Shown in pieces: positions 8,165 to 16,812 of a stretch of DNA of 64,000 bases (its first letter is position 1; the number at the start of each line of letters is the position of its first letter). The stretch covers positions 271,298 to 335,297 of the forward strand of contig NZ_LXVY01000044.1 in assembly GCF_001650735.1 (NCBI RefSeq). The letters are read 5' to 3'. A model generated the notes under the pieces. That model saw only the letters and a program-made list of their open reading frames with translations, ran no database searches and was not told the DNA's origin. The DNA is from Sphingomonas sp. TDK1. Lineage in GTDB: Bacteria > Pseudomonadota > Alphaproteobacteria > Sphingomonadales > Sphingomonadaceae. Made by a program: the position numbers and the translations under genes.

Positions 8165-9643
8165 TCAGACCATCCGAAGATGAAATCCACGTTCCACGAA
8201 ATTTCGCGTCGTAAAGAAAATGGCTACCGCCACAGCCGTAAAGAAAATAGCAGGCACTAACGACGTTAGATAGGAGATTTCGACCGCTATTAGCACCACT
8301 GCTCCGCCAGCAGCGAAGGCGATGGCTGTCGGGATCAGCGGTCGTAGCGGGGAGGAAACGGCAAAGAGTAAATGTATCATCCTCCGCCGGATCAAGGCCC
8401 TGGCGATGTATCCCAACAACAGCCCCGAGGCGATTCCGACCATCCCGAAACTTGCCAGGAGAAAGGAAGCCACTATGCCGATTACTGCGCCTGCTACCGT
8501 TACTAAAAGCCCGTGCCCCGGTGCGCGATACGCAAACAGCAGATCGGCAATGCCAAAGCTGGCCTGCAGAATCTCGGCAAGGCACAGGATCAGCATTGGA
8601 GCATAGGCGGCAGGATAATAGCCGCCCAGCAGACGGAGTATCGCCGCTCCCATGCCGGCGATCAGCAGAAAGGTCGGCAACTGCAGATCCAATATCTTCC
8701 TGCTCACGCCAGCGATGGTACGCCTCGCCGGGCCGAGTCCGGAAAGTCTCAACTCCCGCGCAACGATGGGTGTCAACAGCGCATCGAAGGACTGCCGCAC
8801 CTGCCGAAGCGGTGTGCAGACCTGCCGTGCCACACCATAAACGCCTGCCGGAGCATCGCCCAACATCAAACCGACGATGTACAGGTCTGCGCGTTCTGCA
8901 AGCGCGGTGACGCAGTCCGTCCCTGTCACCCAGCTGTTGTGGCGCATCGTGCTGAACAGCTGCTGAAAATCAGAGGGCCTTATGGTCACGCCTCGCATGT
9001 TAAAGCTCCGCAGCACTGCTGACAGGGCAACGACAATTGCCGCAAGCGTCCCCGCGGCGTAGCCTATCACGAGGCCGAATTGCGGGGCGCCAAACCAGAA
9101 GGCGACCACGGATATCAGAACCGCCACATAGGGTTCGATGATGCTTCTGCAGAGCACCTCGTAGCGAACAAGACCCTGCCAGCGTGTGGCGGCGAGCAGG
9201 AGATCCAGCAACGCTTGCCCAGTGATGAGCGGCGCCATCCACAACAGGGTCCAGCCAACCAGTCCCAGCCCTGGCAAGAGCAATATGCATGAAACGATCA
9301 GCGTCGTTACCAGCGCGCTGACGCCGACGACGATCAGGCCCGTTTCGAGCAGACGGTCACCCGGCGACGTCGAATGTTCCGTATTTTCCAGGATCTGGAA
9401 AAGCATGGTCTTCATGCCCGCCCCGCCGATGGTAATGGAAACCTCGACGATGGCGAGCGCGACGCTGTACGCACCGTAAAGCGTGGCGCCATATAGGACG
9501 GCCGCGACCAACAAGAACGAAATGCGGGCCCCGAACTTGATCGCGAACCCGCCACCCACCGCCAGTGCTCCGCGATGGAGCCGTCGATTTCCCTCAGAAC
9601 TCTGCGCGTCCGGTGCCTCAGCCGACCACCCGTCAACGGTCAT
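8165..9643 (-). CDS. Polysaccharide/lipid flippase of the MVF/Wzx type
   Basis: This 492-residue protein has about 12-14 predicted transmembrane helices and resembles O-antigen/exopolysaccharide translocases (polysaccharide biosynthesis protein, oligosaccharide flippase family). The region around ADLYIVGLMLGDAPAGVYGV matches the conserved D-xx-ig segment seen in Wzx proteins. It would flip an undecaprenyl-linked or lipid-linked glycan across the inner membrane. Its start overlaps the stop of the upstream mlaA-like gene as ATGA, so they form an operon. No glycosyltransferase genes are nearby, so it may serve a solitary glycolipid, possibly linked to the inositol module on the other side of the divergent promoter. 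That link is inference. Confidence 0.85.
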   Translation of the reverse strand: MTVDGWSAEAPDAQSSEGNRRLHRGALAVGGGFAIKFGARISFLLVAAVLYGATLYGAYSVALAIVEVSITIGGAGMKTMLFQILENTEHSTSPGDRLLETGLIVVGVSALVTTLIVSCILLLPGLGLVGWTLLWMAPLITGQALLDLLLAATRWQGLVRYEVLCRSIIEPYVAVLISVVAFWFGAPQFGLVIGYAAGTLAAIVVALSAVLRSFNMRGVTIRPSDFQQLFSTMRHNSWVTGTDCVTALAERADLYIVGLMLGDAPAGVYGVARQVCTPLRQVRQSFDALLTPIVARELRLSGLGPARRTIAGVSRKILDLQLPTFLLIAGMGAAILRLLGGYYPAAYAPMLILCLAEILQASFGIADLLFAYRAPGHGLLVTVAGAVIGIVASFLLASFGMVGIASGLLLGYIARALIRRRMIHLLFAVSSPLRPLIPTAIAFAAGGAVVLIAVEISYLTSLVPAIFFTAVAVAIFFTTRNFVERGFHLRMV

Positions 9644-10662
9644 TTGGTGCCATTCGGGGGAGGCGGCGTTGCAGGCGCGTCCGGCTGCACCTCCGGCCTG
9701 CGCTTGCGATGGCCGTGAACATGCAACGCGTCGATTTCCGCCTGCCTGGACTGGAGATAGGATGCGCGCGAGGCCGCATATGGATCCGACGAATCGCGGA
9801 ACTTCTGCAACTTATCGGCGAATTCAACCCGGTCGTCCAAGGTTCCGATGATGGTGGCGGGCAACGTATACCAGACGCGGTTGAAGGGCTTCCCGACGGT
9901 CGAGGGTAGTAAAAGCTTGTCTACCGAAAGGCCGACGAGATCACGCACCGTCGTCGGTCCGATGAGCGGAAGGAAAAGAAAGGGCCCCGGCTTGATGCCA
10001 TAGAAGCCCATCGTGTTGGCAAAGCTGTTGCGTCTTTTGGGGAGCTTGAAGGGCTTCTTCTTTGCCACGTCGACCACGCCGGCAATGCCGAGCGTGGAAT
10101 TGACTCCAAAGCGCCCAACCGTCTCGAATGCTTTCCCGATCTTGTGCTGCAGGAGATAGTTTAAGAAAACGACCGGCTCGTTCAAATTATTGAAAAAGTG
10201 CCGCAATCCGGCGCGGATGAAGGACGGTACTATTTTGGAATAGGTCTTGGCCGCGGGTGCGACGACCAGCTTGTCGGCCGCCTGCACGACGGCATAGGTC
10301 TTCAGGTTCACTTCCTGAAGAGGATCCTCGCGGGGCGGACGCGGTCTCGCGCTGACGACGATTTCGACATCTTCCGGATTCGCCTGTGGGGCTTGCTCGG
10401 GTGCGGTGCCGTCGGCTTGCGACGAGGCCTGACTCGGCGCAACCGTGGCTTGCCCCGGCTCGGGTGCAGCGCTGGAGGCCTGAGGCGCGGTCTGACTCGG
10501 CGCAACCGTGGTTTGCGCCGACTCGGTGGACTGGGCATCCACAGCGGGCAATACAACGGAAAGGACCGGCACCGCGATTAGTTCGTCCGGCGTGCCTGCC
10601 GCGCCCGCCTCTGCGGGGCCGCTGGCCACAAGCAGCGCCGCCATCAGAGTAGAAACACCCAT
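9640..10662 (-). CDS. mlaA: MlaA/VacJ-family phospholipid transport protein with Pro/Ala/Ser/Gln-rich N-terminus
   Basis: This is a 340-residue protein. The MlaA domain covers about residues 110-310, with FFNNLNEPVVFLNYLLQ, RFGVNSTLGIAGVVDVA and GFYGIKPGPFLFLPLIGP, all conserved in MlaA. MlaA normally sits in the outer membrane and removes mislocalised phospholipid from the outer leaflet, passing it to MlaC. This one has a leader (MGVSTLMAALLVASG) without a lipobox cysteine, followed by a low-complexity region with a 21-residue tandem unit starting TVAPSQ. The DNA repeats CTGACTCGGCGCAACCGTGG with a 63-bp period (10429 and 10492). No other mla genes are nearby. It overlaps the flippase gene. 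Confidence 0.88.
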   Translation of the reverse strand: MGVSTLMAALLVASGPAEAGAAGTPDELIAVPVLSVVLPAVDAQSTESAQTTVAPSQTAPQASSAAPEPGQATVAPSQASSQADGTAPEQAPQANPEDVEIVVSARPRPPREDPLQEVNLKTYAVVQAADKLVVAPAAKTYSKIVPSFIRAGLRHFFNNLNEPVVFLNYLLQHKIGKAFETVGRFGVNSTLGIAGVVDVAKKKPFKLPKRRNSFANTMGFYGIKPGPFLFLPLIGPTTVRDLVGLSVDKLLLPSTVGKPFNRVWYTLPATIIGTLDDRVEFADKLQKFRDSSDPYAASRASYLQSRQAEIDALHVHGHRKRRPEVQPDAPATPPPPNGTK

Positions 10663-10944
10663 TATTGGACATTCATGGCAGTGTGTCTCGCTGCATTCGG
10701 CACGGATATGGGTCGACTGTCGCCGACATTCCGACCGTCCGGAGATGTCGAAAGGGCGGGTTTGGCAGGCGCAAATCGTTCCTTATCAGCAAACTCCAAC
10801 GAAAGTCACCGCCAATCCGTGGACCGGCGGGCACCGGATACAGACCACCGCCGCAACCGCCTTTGGGAGCCTGCCTGAGCGTCGGTGACGGGCCGCTGCA
10901 AATCGCTTGCTGAAGGGGCACCCTAACCCCTAGATTACGCTTCA
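10663..10944. promoter_or_regulatory. Divergent promoter region of mlaA and inositol operons
   Basis: These 282 bp lie between the divergent mlaA-like and CDP-alcohol phosphotransferase starts and must hold both promoters. I see no gene and no clear -35/-10 pair. The divergence suggests that the envelope genes on the left and the inositol module on the right may be co-regulated. Confidence 0.45.
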
Positions 10945-11799
10945 ATGACACTTGCCATCACCGACCTGTCACGAGACCGTCGGATAGAAGATCCGACAAA
11001 CCTGTGGATTATCCATCCAGCAGCGCGCCGCCTGCTGCCCTGGTTCCTCGCGCGCGGGATCTCTGCCAATGCCGTTTCCCTGGGCGGGCTCGCCCTGGGC
11101 ATGGTGGCGGCGCTCGCCTACGCGCAGTGGAAAATCTGGCCGTTCGCCCTTGCCGGCTTGCTGCTGTCCGTCGGCTGGCTCGTCGCCGATGGCCTGGACG
11201 GGATGATCGCGCGCGCAACCGGCACCGCGAGTCCGCTAGGGCGCGTGCTGGACGGGTTGTGTGACCATGGCGTTTTCATCCTGATCTATGTTTCGCTGGC
11301 CCTGTCGATCGGCACGTTGGAAGGCTGGGCATTGGCGGTCGCCGCCGGCGTTGCCCACATGGTACAGTCAAACCTGTACGAGAGCGAACGGACCCGCTTT
11401 CACCGTCGTTGCAAGGCGGTGGCGATGATCGCGCTTCCTGCGCCGAGCCGCAATCCGCTCATTCGCCTGTATGATTTTGGCTGGGGCATGCTGGATCGTG
11501 TCGCCGCACGATTCGACGACGTACTGCAGCATCACCGTGCTCCCGCAGACCTTGCGGCGACCTATGGAGCCCTGGCCGCCAAGCCCATGCGGCTGATGAG
11601 CCTGCTGTCCGCCAATGTTCGGGTCTATGCGATTTTCCTTGCCTGCCTTGTCGGCAACCCACGCCTGTTTTGGTGGTTCGAACTCGTTCCACTGAACATC
11701 ATCCTCGTCTTCGGACTATTCCAGCATCGCATGGTCGAAAATCGCCTCGGAACAGTATCGATGGATCGCTCTTCAAAAATCAAAGGAATAAATAAGTAA
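10945..11799 (+). CDS. CDP-alcohol phosphatidyltransferase-family membrane enzyme
   Basis: This is a 284-residue integral membrane protein with the full CDP-alcohol phosphotransferase signature: within DGLDGMIARATGTASPLGR and VLDGLCDHG the spacing D-G-x2-A-R-x8-G-x3-D-x3-D is intact. These enzymes move a phospho-alcohol from a CDP-alcohol (or CDP-diacylglycerol) to an acceptor alcohol. It begins a tight three-gene operon: the next gene, inositol-3-phosphate synthase, overlaps by 1 nt, and a nucleotidyltransferase follows. By analogy with archaeal IPCT/DIPPS, it could use CDP-inositol made by the third gene to build di-myo-inositol phosphate or an inositol phospholipid. Direct use of CDP-diacylglycerol with inositol phosphate is the alternative. 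Confidence 0.88.
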   Translation: MTLAITDLSRDRRIEDPTNLWIIHPAARRLLPWFLARGISANAVSLGGLALGMVAALAYAQWKIWPFALAGLLLSVGWLVADGLDGMIARATGTASPLGRVLDGLCDHGVFILIYVSLALSIGTLEGWALAVAAGVAHMVQSNLYESERTRFHRRCKAVAMIALPAPSRNPLIRLYDFGWGMLDRVAARFDDVLQHHRAPADLAATYGALAAKPMRLMSLLSANVRVYAIFLACLVGNPRLFWWFELVPLNIILVFGLFQHRMVENRLGTVSMDRSSKIKGINK

Positions 11800-12896
11800 T
11801 GTCGGCCATCAATATCGCCGTCGTTGGTGTGGGAAACTGCGCCAGCTCTCTCGTGCAGGGGCTTTCCTACTATCGCGAGGGCGCAAATGAGACCGTCGGG
11901 CTCATGCATTGGGACTTGGGCGGCTATAAGCCGAATGATATCCGTGTCGTCGCGGCTTGGGACGTTGATCAACGGAAAGTCGGCAAGGACGTATCGGAAG
12001 CGATTTTCGCCAAGCCCAATTGCACCGCGATTTTCTGCGAAACCGTGCCGCATACCGGGACGAAGGTGCAGATGGGGCACGTTCTCGACGGCGTCGCCGA
12101 GCATATGGCGGACTATGACGATCATCGGACCTTCCTGCTCTCTAGCGAGCGCGAAGCAACCAAGGCGGAAGTGGTTGCCGCCTTGCGCGAGACCAAGACC
12201 GATGTGCTGATGAACTATCTGCCGGTTGGCTCGCAGGCTGCCAGCGAGTTCTACGCCGAATGCGCGCTCGAGGCGGGTGTGGCCTTCGTCAACAACATCC
12301 CGGTGTTCATCGCCAGTGACCCCGTATGGGCGGAACGCTTCACCAAGGCTGGCGTGCCGATCATCGGCGACGACATCAAGGCGCAGCTCGGTGCCACCAT
12401 CGTGCATCGCGTGCTGACGGATCTGTTCGCCAAGCGGGGCGTCAAGCTGGAGCGGACCTATCAGCTCAACACCGGCGGCAACACCGACTTCCTGAACATG
12501 TCGAATCACCGCCGTCTAGCCTCCAAGAAGATCTCGAAGACCGAGGCGGTGCAGTCGGTCGCGGCGGAGCGTTTGGAAGACGAGAATGTTCATATCGGCC
12601 CGTCCGACTATGTGCCGTGGCAGAATGACAACAAGGTTTGCTTCCTGCGGATGGAAGGCACGATGTTCGGCGGCGTGCCGATGAACCTCGAGCTGCGCCT
12701 TTCCGTCGAGGACAGCCCCAACAGTGCCGGCGTCGCCATCGATATGATCCGGTGCGCCAAGCTGGCCAAGGATCGCGGCCTGGCGGGGCCGATCGATGCG
12801 GCATCGGCCTATTTCTGCAAGCACCCGCGTTTCCAGATGACCGATGATCTGGCAGCGCGCGCAGTCGACGAGTTCATTGCCGTTGCGGCGGAATGA
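11799..12896 (+). CDS. ino1: Inositol-3-phosphate synthase
   Basis: This is a 365-residue enzyme of the short prokaryotic myo-inositol-1-phosphate synthase family. It converts glucose 6-phosphate to inositol 3-phosphate using NAD+. The N-terminal Rossmann motif is INIAVVGVGNCASSLVQG. The catalytic region has GDDIKAQLGATIVHR and LERTYQLNTGGNTDFLNM, in which the lysines and NTGGN are diagnostic. The length fits actinobacterial and archaeal enzymes (about 360-390) rather than eukaryotic ones (over 500). The start overlaps the previous stop by one base (TAATG) and its stop overlaps the next start, so the three genes are translationally coupled. Confidence 0.95.
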   Translation: MSAINIAVVGVGNCASSLVQGLSYYREGANETVGLMHWDLGGYKPNDIRVVAAWDVDQRKVGKDVSEAIFAKPNCTAIFCETVPHTGTKVQMGHVLDGVAEHMADYDDHRTFLLSSEREATKAEVVAALRETKTDVLMNYLPVGSQAASEFYAECALEAGVAFVNNIPVFIASDPVWAERFTKAGVPIIGDDIKAQLGATIVHRVLTDLFAKRGVKLERTYQLNTGGNTDFLNMSNHRRLASKKISKTEAVQSVAAERLEDENVHIGPSDYVPWQNDNKVCFLRMEGTMFGGVPMNLELRLSVEDSPNSAGVAIDMIRCAKLAKDRGLAGPIDAASAYFCKHPRFQMTDDLAARAVDEFIAVAAE

Positions 12897-13627
12897 TCGA
12901 CACCGGCATTGTTCTCGCGGCAGGCGAAGGCTCGCGCCTTCGCGCTGTCGCGCCGCTCAAGCCCCTTTGCCTCGTTGACGGGCAGACCCTGCTTGCCCAC
13001 GCCGTCTTCGGCATGGCGCAGGCGGGGCTTGCGCACACGATCGTGGTCGTCGGCTATGAGGCCGAGACGATCGAAGCCTATGTCGCGGCGAACGACTGGC
13101 CGATCCGTGTCGAGACCGTACGGGTAGAAGACAACCGGCATCCCAACGGGTCGTCGTTGCTCGCAGCGGAGCCCCTGCTGAACGGTGCGGAGGCGATCCT
13201 TGCGATGTGCGATCACCTGGTCGAACCGCAATTCTACCGGCGCATGGCGGATACCGCGACGGGCGGCGGTGCGTCGCTCGGGATCGATCGTCGGCTCGAT
13301 AACGATTGGGTCGATCTTGACGATGTGACATGCGTTCAGACGGAGGGCGATCGCTTGGTCGGCATCGGCAAGGGCCTGGCCCTCTACGATTGCTTCGACA
13401 CAGGCGTCTTCACCGTCGGCAAGGGCCTCTTCGATGCACTTCGCGGACTGGAAAAGCCATCTCTCACCGAAGGGATGCGGCGTCTGGCATCCGACGGGGC
13501 CGCCGGCATCAAAGATTGCAGCGATCTTGAATGGATCGATGTTGACGATGAGCGGGCGTGGCGCATTGCGGAAACATGGCTCACATCAAGCCGTCATCGC
13601 GAGGGCGACGCTCAACATCGGCGCTGA
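12893..13627 (+). CDS. Sugar/inositol-phosphate nucleotidyltransferase (IPCT-like)
   Basis: This 244-residue protein has an N-terminal nucleotidyltransferase A fold. GIVLAAGEGSRLRAVAPLKP contains the G-x-G-x-R...K nucleotide and phosphate binding signature, and ILAMCDHLVEPQFYRRM gives the metal-binding Asp. The family covers NTP:sugar-1-phosphate transferases. In hyperthermophiles a homologous domain (CTP:L-myo-inositol-1-phosphate cytidylyltransferase) is fused to a CDP-alcohol phosphotransferase. Here the two activities are separate genes flanking inositol-3-phosphate synthase. The most likely product is CDP-inositol. The exact nucleotide and substrate are inferred from context. It overlaps ino1 by 4 nt. 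Confidence 0.82.
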   Translation: MIDTGIVLAAGEGSRLRAVAPLKPLCLVDGQTLLAHAVFGMAQAGLAHTIVVVGYEAETIEAYVAANDWPIRVETVRVEDNRHPNGSSLLAAEPLLNGAEAILAMCDHLVEPQFYRRMADTATGGGASLGIDRRLDNDWVDLDDVTCVQTEGDRLVGIGKGLALYDCFDTGVFTVGKGLFDALRGLEKPSLTEGMRRLASDGAAGIKDCSDLEWIDVDDERAWRIAETWLTSSRHREGDAQHRR

Positions 13628-13820
13628 TAGCACCGGATAATGAGGGGGGGGTGGTGGAGTGCGAAATCAACACTTAGTCGCGAGATTGGAGGACAAGGAG
13701 GACGTCGCGCGCTGGTCGGGAACGTCTTGAGTTAGTCGCGACCAGAAATCGGCCAAGCGTATTGCAAGCAGCCTGATCGAAGGGCCATTCCAAACCGGCC
13801 AGGTCACCGCAAACTTCCGT
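13628..13820. other. Intergenic region with short repeats
   Basis: The decamer TTAGTCGCGA occurs twice (near 13676 and 13733). A segment starting CTGGTCGGGAACG, interrupted, then GAAATCGGCCAAGCG and ATTGCAAGC, matches 34960-35010 in the decayed region before the serine-recombinase operon. The shared sequence marks mobile-element junction DNA at both places. Confidence 0.5.
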
Positions 13821-15037
13821 CTATCCGCGTTTGCGAAACTCGGCTTTGATCACCGCACCGCCGACGCGAAGCTGATCGAGGTAGTCAGAACACCACTGCG
13901 CCATGCGGACCCGCTCATCCCAATGAGCCCCCGGTGGTACGCTGCCCGGACACGATCCCTTTCGCCGTTCGCCAATGCACGCTCGATCGCATCGGGGTGC
14001 CAAAGGCCGGATTCATTGAGCAGCGTGCTCGCCATGGCGCGGAAGCCGTGGCTGGTCATTTCGTCATGCTCGAAGCCCAGGCGCCGAAGTGCGACATTCA
14101 GCGTGTTGTCGGAGATCGGACGCAACGTCGTATGCAGCGCGGGAAACAGGAATTCGCTTGAGCGGGCAAGCGACCGCAGATCCTGAAGCAGATACAGCAC
14201 CTGCCGGGATAGCGGCACAGCGTGCGGCTGCTTCCTCTTCATACGCTCCGCAGGCACGCGTCACACCTTCTCGGCGAAGTCGATCTCGCTCCATTTCGCC
14301 TGCCGGAGCTCACCCGGCCGTAGGCACACGTGCGGTGCGATCCGCAGCGCGTAGAGCGTTTCGGGGCGCCCCTGATAGTCTTCGATCGCGCGAAGCAGTT
14401 CCCCGACCTTCTTCGGCTGAACGATCGCCGCGTGATGTTTCACGCGTGGAACGGTGAGCGCACCCCGGAGAATGTCTGCCGGGTTCTTCTCCGTACGCAG
14501 GGTCGCGAAGCCATAGCGAAACACGCGACCTGCGAAGGAGCGCAGCCGCACCGCCGTTTCATGATGCCCGCGACGTTCAACGCGCTTTAGGACATCCAGC
14601 AACTCGTGCGGCGTAATGGCCGCGATGGGCCGGCGGGCGATCCCGCCCAGCAGTTCGAGAAACCAGCGCGCCTTCTTGAGGGTCGCCGCCGATTTTCCCT
14701 CCCGCTCCATTTTCTCGATATATTCATTGGCGACCAGCTCGAAGGTGGTCTTCGCTGCCAGTTCCGCCTCAAGCTGCTTCTGTCGCTTCTGCTCGACCGG
14801 ATCGAAGCCGTCAGCGAGCTCGGCGCGCGCCTCGTCTCGCTTTTGGCGCGCCTGCTGGAGGGTAACCTTGGGGAAGCTACCAAGCGACAGCTTCCGCTCG
14901 ATACCATACACCTTGTAGCGAAACCGCCACGACAGTGCCCCGGAAGGCTGCACGAGAAGATACAAGCCCTCGCCGTCCGGAACCTGGAACGGACGTGCCG
15001 TAGGCTTCAGGGCGCGAATCTCGACGTTCGTAAGCAT
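13821..15037 (-). pseudogene. P4-type tyrosine integrase, one nonsense and one frameshift mutation
   Basis: The gene starts at ATG 15037 (MLTNVEIRALKPTARPF). It has the N-terminal DUF4102-type arm-binding domain (about residues 1-85), a SAM-like core-binding domain with TTFELVANEYIEK, then the catalytic domain with Arg in CLRPGELRQAKW. At codon 259 a Trp (TGG) has become TGA (14261-14263); the same frame continues with RVPAERMKRKQPHAVPLS to the H-x-x-R box in MTSHGFRAMAS and the nucleophile Tyr in VRAAYHRG. A run of five C (five G on the gene strand) at about 13929-13934 has lost one base. The true C-terminus DERVRMAQWCSDYLDQLRVG lies in another frame. Repaired, it would be about 405 residues, normal for the family. 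All catalytic residues are still present, so decay is recent. Confidence 0.9.
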
Positions 15038-15064
15038 GGTGGGCCACGCCTTCCTGCGATCTCC

Positions 15065-15102
15065 GTGGCCCACCGATTCGTGGCCCACTTTGGGTGGGCC
15101 AC
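15065..15102. repeat. GTGGCCCAC 9-mer cluster upstream of integrase
   Basis: GTGGCCCAC occurs at 15065-15073 and 15080-15088, and inverted at 15094-15102; the last two form a perfect 9-bp inverted repeat with a 5-nt loop. The same 9-mer recurs in repeat copy B (15275) and twice in copy C (35070, 35081). Its position just upstream of the integrase start suggests integrase arm-type binding sites or an operator. Confidence 0.6.
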
Positions 15103-15262
15103 GGTGGAACAAAATGGGAAACCACGGGACCCGCAGGAGACATTTTACCGCAGTTTTCCGCGGTTTTCTACAATGTTCTCAATATGTACTGGTGCGCTTA
15201 CAGGACTCACATCTGGCGCTGTAGCCCGCAGAAAAGCGTGGGTTCTAGCGGAGCCTGCGATC

Positions 15263-15345
15263 CGTGGCCCCTTCGTGGCCCACCAAAAAATCTGGTCCGA
15301 AACCCGGACACAAACCCTCGCCCGAAACCATTTGGTACTTTGCAA
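15263..15345. repeat. Repeat copy B
   Basis: The core reads CGTGGCCCACCAAAAAATCT, then GGTCCGAAACCCGGACACAA and ACCCTCGCCC, with weaker similarity continuing to about 15352 (TTTGGTACTT...GATTCGC). It matches copy C at 35069-35168 closely and copy A at 953-1004 partly. It lies about 230 bp upstream of the integrase start. It contains the inverted pair TCCG...CGGA. It is probably linked to the element's attachment or regulatory region. Confidence 0.75.
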
Positions 15346-15411
15346 AAGTGATTCGCTAACGCTTTTTCAGACCGAAATGACCACCGCCGAGAAAACACTA
15401 ACGCATTCTGA

Positions 15412-15612
15412 TTAAGGGAATCCTGGAAACTGTCCGTCGTCCAAACCACCGAACCCGATCGCGGTGAGCACGAGGGAGGTGGCGAGCTCATCATCCAGGC
15501 TCTCGTCTATCGGGAACATAGTACACCGTCCTGGATGGTCGGCCATGTCGAGGACGTGGATTCGGCGTTCGGAAAGCTGGGCGGATTTTCGCGGCGTCGT
15601 TCGCGCGGTCAT
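15412..15612 (-). CDS. Hypothetical small protein
   Basis: This is a 66-residue open frame beginning MTARTTPRKSAQLSERRIHV and rich in acidic residues in its second half. I do not recognise a family. A longer overlapping frame on the same strand (15491-15847) competes with it, and neither has a strong ribosome-binding site. It lies between repeat copy B and the nitronate monooxygenase gene. It could be a real short accessory gene of the integrated element or non-coding. Confidence 0.3.
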   Translation of the reverse strand: MTARTTPRKSAQLSERRIHVLDMADHPGRCTMFPIDESLDDELATSLVLTAIGFGGLDDGQFPGFP

Positions 15613-15810
15613 CGACCATGCTCGCGACGCGCCGGCCCCCGCCGATCGGTTCGCCGTGCTCGCTCGGCCTTTTGATAGCGCAGTTGGGGTGGAGGGTGCC
15701 TACCGATTGGCCGTCATCCCTGGCGAGTTGCTTGGGGAGGATGAGGTGCTGGTACCTGAGAGGGAGCGCGCATGGCGCTCCGTCGCGGCCGATAACGGTG
15801 AACTGGCGGA

Positions 15811-16812
15811 TCATGTGATTTCCACCCCATGTTCCACGGTTGCACATGCGGCCAGCCGGCCAGCGATCAGGGCTTCCGCCTCGGTGACAATCCGACTGAT
15901 CAGGTCGCGGCAGGTCGGCACGTCATGGATCAGCCCCTGGACCTGCCCCGCCCAGATGAGTCCGGCATCGAGATCGCCTGTTTCCAGCGCTGTCCGTCCC
16001 CGCGCGCCGGAAACCAGCGGGCGGATATCTTCGAACACCGTGTCCGGCGCGCCAGAACGCGCGACCACCGCATCCGACACGCTGTTCTTCGCCACCCGTC
16101 CAGTATTGCCGAAACGGCGGAAGATAAGGTTGGTCGCGCGCTCGTCATTGTCGACAAGGAAGCGCTTGACCGCATCGTGGATCGGCGCTTCCACGGTCGC
16201 GCAGAAGCGCGTGCCCATATTGATGCCCTCCGCTCCCAGCGCCAGCGCTGCGACCAGCCCGCGCCCATCGGCAAAGCCGCCGCTCGCAAGCATCGGCACC
16301 CGCACCCGATCGGCAGCGGCCGGGATCAGGACCAGACCAGGCACATCGTCTTCGCCGGGATGGCCGGCGCATTCGAACCCGTCGATCGAGATCGCGTCCA
16401 CACCCATCCGCTCGGCCGAAAGGGCATGGCGGACGGCGGTGCATTTGTGGATCACGGTGATGCCGCGCGCCTTGAACGCTTCGACATGTTCCTGCGGGCG
16501 ATGGCCGGCGGTCTCGACGATGGTGACGCCGCTGTCGATGATCGCCTGCCGATACTCGGCATAGGGCGGCGGCGAGACCGCGGGCAGGATCGTCAAGTTC
16601 ACCCCGAACGGCCGATCGGTCATCGCGCGGCAACGATCGATCTCGCGACGAAGGTCATCGGGTGTCGGCTGGGTCAGCGCGGTGAGCATCCCCAAGCCGC
16701 CGGCGTTCGACACGGCAGCGGCAAGCTCCGCCCGCCCCACCCACATCATGCCGCCCTGCACGATCGGGTGCTCGATGCCGAGCAGCTCGGTAATTCGCGT
16801 GCGGAGGGCCAT
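15811..16812 (-). CDS. Nitronate monooxygenase / 2-nitropropane dioxygenase-like FMN enzyme
   Basis: This is a 333-residue TIM-barrel FMN protein. It has the N-terminal PIVQGGMMWVG and SNAGGLGMLTALTQP segments, the catalytic-His region FECAGHPGEDD, and phosphate-binding ASGGFADGRGLVAAL plus GAEGINMGTRF. All are standard for the nitronate monooxygenase/FabK-like superfamily. The start at 16812 shares one base with the upstream thiolase stop (TGATG); the frame is open further upstream but lies inside the thiolase. It is the last gene of the nine-gene catabolic operon. In such operons members may act as enoyl-CoA or nitroalkane oxidoreductases, so the true substrate is open. Confidence 0.88.
   Translation of the reverse strand: MALRTRITELLGIEHPIVQGGMMWVGRAELAAAVSNAGGLGMLTALTQPTPDDLRREIDRCRAMTDRPFGVNLTILPAVSPPPYAEYRQAIIDSGVTIVETAGHRPQEHVEAFKARGITVIHKCTAVRHALSAERMGVDAISIDGFECAGHPGEDDVPGLVLIPAAADRVRVPMLASGGFADGRGLVAALALGAEGINMGTRFCATVEAPIHDAVKRFLVDNDERATNLIFRRFGNTGRVAKNSVSDAVVARSGAPDTVFEDIRPLVSGARGRTALETGDLDAGLIWAGQVQGLIHDVPTCRDLISRIVTEAEALIAGRLAACATVEHGVEIT

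Noticed and set aside
15491..15847. A 118-codon minus-strand frame before the nitronate monooxygenase stop
   Set aside because: It has no family signature, overlaps a competing frame and ends in a basic low-complexity stretch.
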